Of a DNA stretch of 42,707 nt, positions 33,964-40,411 are shown piece after piece (the first letter of the stretch is position 1; the number at the start of each line of letters is the position of its first letter). The notes under the pieces were generated by a model. That model was not told the origin of the DNA, searched no databases, and saw nothing but the letters and a program-made list of their open reading frames with translations. Both the position numbers and the translations under genes were made by a program. The stretch comes from Candidatus Ruminimicrobiellum bubulum (GTDB lineage Bacteria > Elusimicrobiota > Endomicrobiia > Endomicrobiales > Endomicrobiaceae). The DNA lies in the NCBI GenBank assembly GCA_017651625.1, contig JAGCCP010000045.1:1-42707 (forward strand), in the 5' to 3' direction.

Positions 33964-33986
33964 AACAAATTGCTCCGCAATTTGTT
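33964..33986 (-). terminator. Terminator of the kinase/NERD-regulator operon
   Basis: AACAAATTGC and GCAATTTGTT form a perfect ten-base stem with a three-base loop (TCC), one base beyond the stop codon of the regulator gene on the minus strand. The T-tail is weak, so efficiency is uncertain. Confidence 0.6.
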
Positions 33987-33987
33987 T

Positions 33988-35022
33988 CTATTTCGTTAAG
34001 TTTTCGAGGATTAAATTCTTTACTTTGTCGGTAACGTTTCGTTTAGGCGAAGCAAAAACCGTTTTTATTATAAAATCGGAAGTTAATTCTTTTGCTTTTA
34101 CAAATTTTGTGTATCTGTTACTGTTTTGTAGATTAAGACCGCTTATATCGGTAGAATCCGTAAATACCGCAAATGTTTGTATGAACGGTCTGTAAAATTC
34201 GTCACGAATATTAAAATTGTTTTCTTTTAATATCTTTTCTATTTTTTTACTTACTTGTTTAAATTGGTTGTCGGTCTGTTCAAAAAGGTTTCTTCTTTTT
34301 TCGGATAACAGTTCTTTTCCGTCAATTATGATTTTTGTATCTTCATTTGCACTACCTATAAGTTTTGCATTAGGAAAATATTTCGTTTCGAAAATTAAAA
34401 CGGCAAAAGGCAAAGGCGGTTTTGTAAATGCTACAACATCTATTTCCTGACCCAAAATAACAGCATTCTTTTTAGGCGATAAAATAACTTTACTAAATTG
34501 TGATACTTTGTTAAATATTTCTTCTTCAAACATTCTTCCTGCACCTGTTTGAGCTTGTTGTTTATTGTCTAACATAGAAGATAAAAGAGTATTTTGCGAC
34601 TGTAAATCTTGAACTGTTTTATTTAAAGAATTTTCTTGGGCTCTAAGAGCTTTTCTTACTTTTACTATTAATTCCGTCTCGGTAACAGGTTTAGACATAA
34701 AATCAAAAATCATATCACCCGCAACTTCCGTTACGGACTCTCCGTAAGTTTTTTCCATTGCCGACAACAAAATAACTTGTACCGAAGGTGCAGTTTGTTT
34801 TATGAACGGTAAAATGTCTATTCCCGTTTCACCTACACCGAAATGGATATCCAAAATTAAAAGATTTATGGTGTGTGGGTTGTTAAGTAGAAATTTTTTT
34901 ATTTCGAGGGTCGAAGAAAATTGTTTCACTTCAACATTATCGAAATGTTTAAGAATAGTTCTTTCGAGAGCATTTCTTATATTTGCATCATCATCGGTTA
35001 AAGCAATAATTTTCTTCTCCAT
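33988..35022 (-). CDS. Response regulator with NERD/PD-(D/E)XK nuclease-like output domain
   Basis: A 344-residue protein. Residues 1-130 are a receiver domain: KIIALTDDDANIRNALERTI (acidic residues), LLILDIHFGVGETG (phosphoacceptor Asp) and FMSKPVTETEL (Lys). A coiled-coil-like linker follows (ENSLNKTVQDLQSQNTLL). From about 165 a second domain opens with GRMFEEEIFNKV and shows E193-I-D195 (GQEIDVVAFT) then E212-T-K214 (VLIFETKYFPNAKLIG), the spacing of NERD or PD-(D/E)XK nuclease folds. The C-terminal ~90 residues are unassigned. No DNA-binding helix-turn-helix was seen. It follows its kinase gene by nine bases. A nuclease-like output for a two-component system is unusual; activity is inference. 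Confidence 0.78.
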   Translation of the reverse strand: MEKKIIALTDDDANIRNALERTILKHFDNVEVKQFSSTLEIKKFLLNNPHTINLLILDIHFGVGETGIDILPFIKQTAPSVQVILLSAMEKTYGESVTEVAGDMIFDFMSKPVTETELIVKVRKALRAQENSLNKTVQDLQSQNTLLSSMLDNKQQAQTGAGRMFEEEIFNKVSQFSKVILSPKKNAVILGQEIDVVAFTKPPLPFAVLIFETKYFPNAKLIGSANEDTKIIIDGKELLSEKRRNLFEQTDNQFKQVSKKIEKILKENNFNIRDEFYRPFIQTFAVFTDSTDISGLNLQNSNRYTKFVKAKELTSDFIIKTVFASPKRNVTDKVKNLILENLTK

Positions 35023-35031
35023 CTTTTCTCC

Positions 35032-37038
35032 TTACATTTTATACATCGGTATTGAAATATTTGTTTTCAATCCCGTTTCGTTTTTGTCCGTAATATTTGC
35101 CGCGGTTATTTTTCCGTTTAATATAGATACAAAATAGGCTGTATGTATTGTTCCTTCGCCGAGTCTTTTACCTTTAGAACTTTCAATTTGTTCTTTATAA
35201 AGTTTTTGTAATTTTGATTCTTCCACACCGCCGGCATTATCCGTAATTGATATTATCAAATTTTTTAAGTCTTGTGATACTTTTAATGAAATATTTAATT
35301 TCGCGGTAAAATTGTCGTCGAGTAATAATTTTTGTAAAGCGAATATCGAATTATCCAAAATATTGTTTATTGCAATAAAGATCAATCTGTTGGTATAACA
35401 ATAAAATCTTGTTATATCTTCATCGAATTTATCAAAGGTAATTTTTATATACGGAGACAATTTTAAATTATAAAATTCTATTTGATTTTCTATTTGTTCC
35501 TGAATATAAGAAACGGTATTTTTAGATAATTTTCCGGTTCCTAATTCTTCAATATGTTCTCTTGTGTTTTTTTGATTTTCCAAAATCGCATCTTTATAGG
35601 GTTTTACTATTTTTTCATATACTTCCGACAACAAATCGTTGAATCCCGTATTGGTTTTTTCCAACTCGTTTATCAAATCGTGTCTGCTGCTCCTTAACAG
35701 TTCGACGGTATCTTGCGACCAATTAAGTTCCAATGCCTGAAGTTTTTGTCTTTGTGTATCGAAAGAATCGGAAATTTCCGTTATTGTTTGTTTCTTTATC
35801 AGTTCGTTTTCAAGAGTAATATCTCTGGTCATATTGTTATTGTATTTGTCTATAAGAATGAAAGTAACGAGAAGAATTATAAGCCATAAAAAATTGCTTA
35901 CGTTTGCCGGAGAAACCGAGTTGGATTGATAGTATCGTATAGGTGTTATTCCCGTCAAATTCACAATAATCGACCCATATATAAGAACAATAACGATAGA
36001 TATTAAAAATAAAGTTAATATAAAATTCATTATATCGGAATCAAACTCTTTCTTGTTTAAAATGTTTCTTTGCAAATAGCTGAAGTCAAAAGAGTTTTTT
36101 CGAATAGGAATTATTACTTTTAAAAAAAGCAACAATATTATTATAATCAGCGGAATAGAAATCATTTCCAAAAAGATAAATCCTTGAATGGAATTAACGG
36201 AAATATCGGTCATAATGGTAGTTAGTATTGTATTTGAAACGGATTTTACGGTGGTAATGTATATGTATCCCGTAACGATAAAAGTTATAAACTCTACAAC
36301 AGATATGTTCGACATACAAATTTTAAACCAAAAGATATTATTGTTTTTTACTTTCCTCTGATAATGTTGAGTAAACATCGTTGTATTATATTTTAAAATT
36401 GTCATGGAAATAATTGATCCTATAAATACCGTAACTATAATGTTTGGAATTTCTATAAAAGTTTCCGCAATATAGTTTGCAACAATCGATAAGAATCCGG
36501 AATTGTCTATAAGGAAAAGGTTTCTGAAAAGTTCCGTAAAGTAAATAGAATAAGGTTGTTTAAATATTGCATCATGGAAAATTACGTTTTTAACTATCGA
36601 AGAGGGAATAGATATTATTAAACCTGCCGCTATTGCCGCAAACAGCACAAATTTTATAGCTATAAAAAAAGTTTGTTTGAAACTGTTTTTGTTTTTGCTT
36701 TTTGTATTAAATATTATTAAGTTTCCGGTTTCGGCAAGCCAACCCCAAACAAGGGCTCCCGTCATATTTATAACGGCAACATAAATAAAGTGCGGTGAAG
36801 TAATATTTGATAAAACTATAGGTGTTGCAATTGCCGCAATCAAAGCCCAAACTGTTCCCAATGTCATTGCGACAACGAAAGTTCCCACCATATCGAAAGT
36901 CAAAAATCTGTAACTGTTTTCATAAACAAAACTATGTCCTGCCCAATTTAACAATACGGCAAAACAAGTTACAAGAATATGAAATCTTTTTTTATAAAAA
37001 GAATCATATATATCGGAAAATGTATCTTTGATACCCAT
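35032..37038 (-). CDS. Polytopic membrane sensor histidine kinase
   Basis: A 668-residue kinase. Residues ~20-400 hold about ten predicted membrane helices in two blocks; the first (DMVGTFVVAMTLGTVWALIA, then ITSPHFIYVAVINMTGALVW) resembles small-solute-binding membrane sensors. A helical linker leads to a phosphoacceptor helix with H453 in RSSRHDLINEL and then an ATPase domain with N box INNILDNSIFAL, G1 ITDNAGGV and G2 LGEGT. The R-H-D-x-x-N histidine box is of the CitA/Spo0B-like type. It surely phosphorylates the regulator encoded nine bases downstream. The signal sensed is unknown. Its promoter gives almost no leader. Confidence 0.9.
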   Translation of the reverse strand: MGIKDTFSDIYDSFYKKRFHILVTCFAVLLNWAGHSFVYENSYRFLTFDMVGTFVVAMTLGTVWALIAAIATPIVLSNITSPHFIYVAVINMTGALVWGWLAETGNLIIFNTKSKNKNSFKQTFFIAIKFVLFAAIAAGLIISIPSSIVKNVIFHDAIFKQPYSIYFTELFRNLFLIDNSGFLSIVANYIAETFIEIPNIIVTVFIGSIISMTILKYNTTMFTQHYQRKVKNNNIFWFKICMSNISVVEFITFIVTGYIYITTVKSVSNTILTTIMTDISVNSIQGFIFLEMISIPLIIIILLLFLKVIIPIRKNSFDFSYLQRNILNKKEFDSDIMNFILTLFLISIVIVLIYGSIIVNLTGITPIRYYQSNSVSPANVSNFLWLIILLVTFILIDKYNNNMTRDITLENELIKKQTITEISDSFDTQRQKLQALELNWSQDTVELLRSSRHDLINELEKTNTGFNDLLSEVYEKIVKPYKDAILENQKNTREHIEELGTGKLSKNTVSYIQEQIENQIEFYNLKLSPYIKITFDKFDEDITRFYCYTNRLIFIAINNILDNSIFALQKLLLDDNFTAKLNISLKVSQDLKNLIISITDNAGGVEESKLQKLYKEQIESSKGKRLGEGTIHTAYFVSILNGKITAANITDKNETGLKTNISIPMYKM

Positions 37039-37044
37039 ATTAAT

Positions 37045-37073
37045 ATAATAGGAATAAAATGAAATTTTTGCAA
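37045..37073 (-). promoter_or_regulatory. Promoter of the histidine kinase operon, near-leaderless
   Basis: On the minus strand TTGCAA and TATTAT are 17 bases apart, and only six bases (ATTAAT) lie between the -10 box and the ATG at 37038. No ribosome site is visible. This would make the kinase mRNA start at or next to its first codon. Confidence 0.5.
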
Positions 37074-37097
37074 GATATTTTTATAATGTATAAAAAT

Positions 37098-37127
37098 TTG
37101 ACAAAATTTATAATATTGTTGTATAAT
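37098..37127 (+). promoter_or_regulatory. Promoter of tRNA-Asp
   Basis: TTGACA (37098-37103) and TATAAT (37122-37127) are 18 bases apart, both perfect consensus, 22 bases before the tRNA. Confidence 0.8.
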
Positions 37128-37149
37128 ACCAAAACAAGTTTTTGGCTTT

Positions 37150-37228
37150 GGGAATGTGGTGTAGCCTGGTTTAACACACTGCCCTGTCAAGGCAGAGACC
37201 GCGGGTTCAAATCCCGTCGTTCCCGCCA
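37150..37228 (+). tRNA. tRNA-Asp (GTC)
   Basis: A full cloverleaf: acceptor GGGAATG pairs with CGTTCCC, anticodon stem CTGCC/GGCAG with loop CTGTCAA giving anticodon GTC at 37186-37188, T-stem GCGGG/CCCGT around TTCAAAT. The discriminator G is followed by an encoded CCA (37226-37228), unlike the other three tRNAs in the window. Confidence 0.95.
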
Positions 37229-37286
37229 AGAACTAGAATAAAAGTCCTTTCTTATTCAGATAGGGCTTATTTTTTTTGGTGATAAA

Positions 37287-38075
37287 ATGAAATTCGATAA
37301 ATTTACCAATGTAGCTATAAAAAGTGCATATAAAGGTGCAGAAGTTTTATTAAAATATTTTAACAATATAAAGAAAATTGAATATAAGGGTAGAATAGAT
37401 CCCGTAACAATAGCAGACAAAACTTCTCAAAAAACAATAATCGATAACATTAAACAATATTTCCCGTTACACGACATTATTGCGGAAGAAAAAGACGAAA
37501 GTTTATCTCAGAACACTAATGATTATTGTTGGATTATAGATCCGTTAGATGGAACGGTAAACTATGTTCATGGTGTTCCGACTTTTGCAATATCCATAGG
37601 ATTAAAATATAAAAATGAAATAATATCTGGTGTAATATATGCTCCTGCTTTAAAAGAAATGTTTGTTGCGCAAAAAGGTAAAGGTGCATATTTAAATAAT
37701 AAAAAAATAACCGTTTCGAAAGTAAAGGAAATGGTAAAAGCATTACCTGTAACAGGGTTTCCTTATTATGTAAAAGAAAATCCCAACAGAGTAATAAAAA
37801 ACTTTAAAAATATAATGCTTGAAACTCAAGGGTTAAGAAGATTTGGTGCCGCTTCGGTAGATTTGGCTTATGTTGCTTGCGGAAGATTCGATTTCTTTTG
37901 GGAAGAAGGTTTGAAACCTTGGGATGTTGCAGCAGGAATTGTTATATTAAAAGAAGCAGGCGGAAAAATAACCGATTTTTTTGGCGGTAAAGATTTTCTC
38001 TTTGGTAAAACAATCGTTGCTTCAAACAAAATATTACATAAAGATATATTAAAGGTATTAAATGAAACAAAGTAA
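37287..38075 (+). CDS. Inositol monophosphatase family protein
   Basis: A 262-residue Mg-dependent phosphatase. AEEKDES carries the first acidic residues, IIDPLDGTVNYVHGVPTF the DPxDGT metal site and WDVAAGIVILKEAGG the C-terminal WDxAAG motif. Members act on inositol-1-phosphate, PAP (3'-phosphoadenosine 5'-phosphate) or related substrates; sequence alone does not decide. It overlaps nth by 14 bases. Confidence 0.93.
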   Translation: MKFDKFTNVAIKSAYKGAEVLLKYFNNIKKIEYKGRIDPVTIADKTSQKTIIDNIKQYFPLHDIIAEEKDESLSQNTNDYCWIIDPLDGTVNYVHGVPTFAISIGLKYKNEIISGVIYAPALKEMFVAQKGKGAYLNNKKITVSKVKEMVKALPVTGFPYYVKENPNRVIKNFKNIMLETQGLRRFGAASVDLAYVACGRFDFFWEEGLKPWDVAAGIVILKEAGGKITDFFGGKDFLFGKTIVASNKILHKDILKVLNETK

Positions 38076-38694
38076 AGTTGATGAAATAGTAAAAATACTT
38101 AATAAAGAATATGGTGATGTTGATATTGCTCTAAATTTTTCAAATGTGTTTGAACTTATGGTTGCAACCATACTTTCGGCGCAATGTACAGATAAAAGAG
38201 TAAATATTGTTACTTCCGCATTATTTAAAAAGTATAAAACTATAAAGGATTATGCTGATGCAGATTTGAAAGAGTTTGAACAAGATATAAAGTCTACCGG
38301 ATTTTACAGGAACAAAGCAAAAAACATTATAGCAACGGCAAATATTGTATTGGATAAATTTAACGGTGTTGTTCCTAAAACAATGGAAGAACTTATAACG
38401 CTTAAGGGTGTAGCGAGAAAAACCGCAAACATAGTTTTAGGCAGCGGTTACGGAATAAATGTAGGTATTGCGGTTGACACTCATGTTATAAGATTAACAA
38501 ACCTTATCGGTTTATCAAGAAATTCGGATCCGAAAAAAATCGAACAAGATTTAATGAAAATTGTTCCGAAAAAATATTGGAGTAATTTATCTTTTACAAT
38601 ACAAACATTGGGCAGAAGAGTATGTATTGCCAGAAGACCAAAATGCGATATTTGCCCTATAAACCATTTATGCAATCATTATAAAAAGAGATAA
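38062..38694 (+). CDS. nth: Endonuclease III
   Basis: A 210-residue DNA glycosylase/AP lyase. LMVATILSAQCTDKRVN, the helix-hairpin-helix LKGVARKTANIVLGSGYG with the catalytic Lys, VDTHVIRL with the catalytic Asp, and the [4Fe-4S] cluster C-x6-C-x2-C-x5-C in CIARRPKCDICPINHLC. It removes oxidised pyrimidines. Starts inside the preceding gene. Confidence 0.97.
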   Translation: MKQSKVDEIVKILNKEYGDVDIALNFSNVFELMVATILSAQCTDKRVNIVTSALFKKYKTIKDYADADLKEFEQDIKSTGFYRNKAKNIIATANIVLDKFNGVVPKTMEELITLKGVARKTANIVLGSGYGINVGIAVDTHVIRLTNLIGLSRNSDPKKIEQDLMKIVPKKYWSNLSFTIQTLGRRVCIARRPKCDICPINHLCNHYKKR

Positions 38695-38700
38695 TAAAAT

Positions 38701-39177
38701 ATGTCTATAGAAAAAGTAAAACAATATTTTAAACAGTTTTCGTTAGAAAACAAAATAAAAGAGTTTCCTGTATCAAGCGCAACGGTAGATCTTGCCGCTA
38801 AGGCATTAAATTGTCAGCCTTGCAGAATTGCAAAATCGCTTTCTTTTAAAATTGCGGATGATAAAGCCGTTATTGTTGTTGCTGCAGGTGATGTTAGAGT
38901 TGATAACAAAAAATTTAAAAACTTTTTTCAAAAGAAACTAAAAATGTTGTCCGGTAACGAAGTAAAAGATTTTACGGGACATGAAATCGGTGGTGTATGT
39001 CCGTTTGCGATAAATAATGGTGTGGATGTATATCTTGATATTTCTCTTAAACGATTTGATACGGTTTTTCCGGCATGCGGAAGTTCTAACAGTGCAATAG
39101 AGTTAACTATGGAAGAACTTGAAAAATATTCATCAAATTTTAAACAATGGATTGATGTTTGCTGTCAACCTAAATAG
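38701..39177 (+). CDS. YbaK/EbsC-type Cys-tRNA(Pro)/prolyl-tRNA deacylase
   Basis: A 158-residue YbaK-fold protein. FPVSSATVDLAAKALNCQPC, IAKSLSFKI with the conserved lysine, VVVAAGDVRVD and IGGVCPFAI are family marks. Relatives hydrolyse mischarged tRNA-Pro; which mischarged amino acid is removed cannot be told. It follows nth after six bases. Confidence 0.93.
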   Translation: MSIEKVKQYFKQFSLENKIKEFPVSSATVDLAAKALNCQPCRIAKSLSFKIADDKAVIVVAAGDVRVDNKKFKNFFQKKLKMLSGNEVKDFTGHEIGGVCPFAINNGVDVYLDISLKRFDTVFPACGSSNSAIELTMEELEKYSSNFKQWIDVCCQPK

Positions 39178-39184
39178 TATTTAA

Positions 39185-39213
39185 TTGACGTTTTTTTAAT
39201 ATTTTTATATACT
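39185..39213 (+). promoter_or_regulatory. Promoter of the tRNA-Cys/tRNA-Val pair
   Basis: TTGACG (39185-39190) and TATACT (39208-39213) are 17 bases apart, 33 bases before tRNA-Cys. Confidence 0.72.
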
Positions 39214-39246
39214 TTACAAGCTTTATTTATTATAAATAGTAAAAAT

Positions 39247-39320
39247 GGTGCGATGCCCGAGTTGGTTAAGGGGACGGTCTGCAAAACCGCCTTGCATCGG
39301 TTCGAATCCGATTCGCACCT
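39247..39320 (+). tRNA. tRNA-Cys (GCA)
   Basis: Acceptor GGTGCGA pairs with TCGCACC, discriminator T as expected for cysteine, anticodon loop CTGCAAA with GCA at 39281-39283, T-loop TTCGAAT. CCA is not encoded. The outermost anticodon-stem pair is an A-C mismatch. Confidence 0.95.
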
Positions 39321-39330
39321 TTTTTATTTT

Positions 39331-39404
39331 GCTCGGTTAGCTCAGTTGATTAGAGTGCTTCCTTGACGTGGAAGAGGTCGTAGGTTTGACTCCTACACCG
39401 AGCA
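39331..39404 (+). tRNA. tRNA-Val (GAC)
   Basis: Acceptor GCTCGGT pairs with ACCGAGC, anticodon stem CTTCC/GGAAG, loop TTGACGT with anticodon GAC at 39365-39367, discriminator A, no encoded CCA. It lies 10 bases after tRNA-Cys and is probably cotranscribed. Confidence 0.95.
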
Positions 39405-39441
39405 CTACAGAACAATTAGTAATTAAGATAGGCTGTTGCAG

Positions 39442-39462
39442 TTTGTCATTCTGAACTTGATA
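39442..39462. repeat. GTCATTC-type dispersed repeat, copy 1
   Basis: This 21-base string matches 40039-40059 at all but two positions (GTCATTCTGAACTTGAT against GTCATTCCGTACTTGAT). Strings of this type are a familiar REP-like intergenic sequence in many bacterial genomes. This copy lacks the second arm of the hairpin. Confidence 0.55.
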
Positions 39463-39486
39463 TGGGTGTTTGTAGTTATCGTTAAA

Positions 39487-39503
39487 CTATAAGCTTTAAG
39501 CTA
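39487..39503. repeat. Intergenic repeat shared with 27411-27427
   Basis: CTATAAGCTTTAAGCTA is the exact reverse complement of 27411-27427, 12 kb away and in a different intergenic gap. It is itself a near-palindrome (AGCTT-T-AAGCT). Confidence 0.6.
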
Positions 39504-39524
39504 TAATCTTTTTGGAGGTATACT

Positions 39525-40022
39525 ATGGCAAGTAATTTTTCATTTGATATTGTATCGGAAGTAAATTTTATGGAAGTTGATAATGCTATAACTCAGGCAC
39601 AAAAAGAACTTTCACAAAGATACGATTTTAAAGGTTCAAAATCTTCAATAGATTATAATAAATCGGATAAAAAAATCACTTTAATCGGTGATGATGAATT
39701 TAAACTTAAAGCATTAATAGATATAGTTGAAGGAAAGTTTGCAAAAAGAGGTGTTCCTTTAAAATCTATGGAATTTAAAGCTAAAGAACAAGCTTTTGAA
39801 GGAACAATCAGACAAGTTATAGAACTTATCAGCGGTTTACCGAGCGACAAAGCAAAAGAGTTAACGAAAATGATAAAAAACGAAAAGTTCAAAGTTAATA
39901 CACAAATCGAAGGTTCTAAAATAAAAGTGACTTCACCTAAAAAAGATGAACTTCAAGCGGTAATAGCATTTTTGAAAAATGCAAAGTTTTCATTGCCTTT
40001 GCAATTTACGAATTACAGATAG
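39525..40022 (+). CDS. YajQ family nucleotide-binding protein
   Basis: A 165-residue YajQ/UPF0234 protein: FSFDIVSEVNFMEVDNAI, QRYDFKGSKSSID and the ending ISGLPSDKAKELTKMIKNEK plus FTNYR, close to family length. Some YajQ proteins bind cyclic di-GMP. It has a strong GGAGG site at 39514-39518 and stands alone between tRNA genes. Confidence 0.95.
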   Translation: MASNFSFDIVSEVNFMEVDNAITQAQKELSQRYDFKGSKSSIDYNKSDKKITLIGDDEFKLKALIDIVEGKFAKRGVPLKSMEFKAKEQAFEGTIRQVIELISGLPSDKAKELTKMIKNEKFKVNTQIEGSKIKVTSPKKDELQAVIAFLKNAKFSLPLQFTNYR

Positions 40023-40038
40023 AATTTTTTGCGAACGA

Positions 40039-40089
40039 TTTGTCATTCCGTACTTGATACGGAAGTTATTAAGTGTTGGTCCGAAGGAC
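40039..40089. repeat. GTCATTC-type dispersed repeat, copy 2, with hairpins
   Basis: TTCCGTA (40046-40052) and TACGGAA (40058-40064) form a perfect seven-base inverted repeat with loop CTTGA. A second small hairpin GTCC-GAA-GGAC follows at 40079-40089. The left part matches 39442-39462. It lies 16 bases after yajQ and may double as an RNA 3'-end structure. Confidence 0.6.
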
Positions 40090-40172
40090 ATCGAAATTAC
40101 TAATCATTAATTTCTAATAGTCGTTTGTTTTTTTTTACTAAAAATTTTGTATAATAAAAAAATAAAGCATTT

Positions 40173-40259
40173 GGAGAGATGGCCGAGTGGTTGAAGGCGC
40201 AGTCCTGGAAAGACTGTTTATCGGTGACGGTAACAAGGGTTCGAATCCCTTTCTCTCCG
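40173..40259 (+). tRNA. tRNA-Ser (GGA)
   Basis: Acceptor GGAGAGA pairs with TCTCTCC, anticodon stem CAGTC/GACTG, loop CTGGAAA with anticodon GGA at 40207-40209, and a long class II variable arm TTATCG-GTGA-CGGTAA. Discriminator G, CCA not encoded. A TATAAT box lies at 40150-40155. Confidence 0.96.
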
Positions 40260-40318
40260 TTTTTTTTACTCAAAAAACAGTTCTACACATTTTCATCCCA
40301 TATAATACATAAATATAA

Positions 40319-40346
40319 TTGACTTTTTTTATAGAAATGATATAAT
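40319..40346 (+). promoter_or_regulatory. Promoter of the autotransporter-like gene
   Basis: TTGACT (40319-40324) and TATAAT (40341-40346) are 16 bases apart, leaving a leader of about 58 bases. Confidence 0.7.
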
Positions 40347-40370
40347 GATAGCGTATAATCGTATGCTATC
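40347..40370. promoter_or_regulatory. Dyad at the transcription start of the autotransporter-like gene
   Basis: GATAGC (40347-40352) and GCTATC (40365-40370) form a perfect inverted repeat around 12 bases, beginning directly at the end of the -10 box. It could be an operator or a leader hairpin; it also contains a second TATAAT (40354-40359). Confidence 0.45.
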
Positions 40371-40411
40371 TTTACATTTTTAATTTTATGATTGTACAAG
40401 GAGAGAAAAGA

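Noticed and set aside
33988-35022. Regulator as an ordinary DNA-binding response regulator
   Set aside because: No helix-turn-helix is visible after the receiver; the output part is beta-rich with a D...ExK pattern instead.
36969-37229. Open frame across the tRNA-Asp gene (minus strand)
   Set aside because: It lies antisense to a certain tRNA and overlaps the kinase start; tRNA-derived frames of this kind are commonly mis-annotated.
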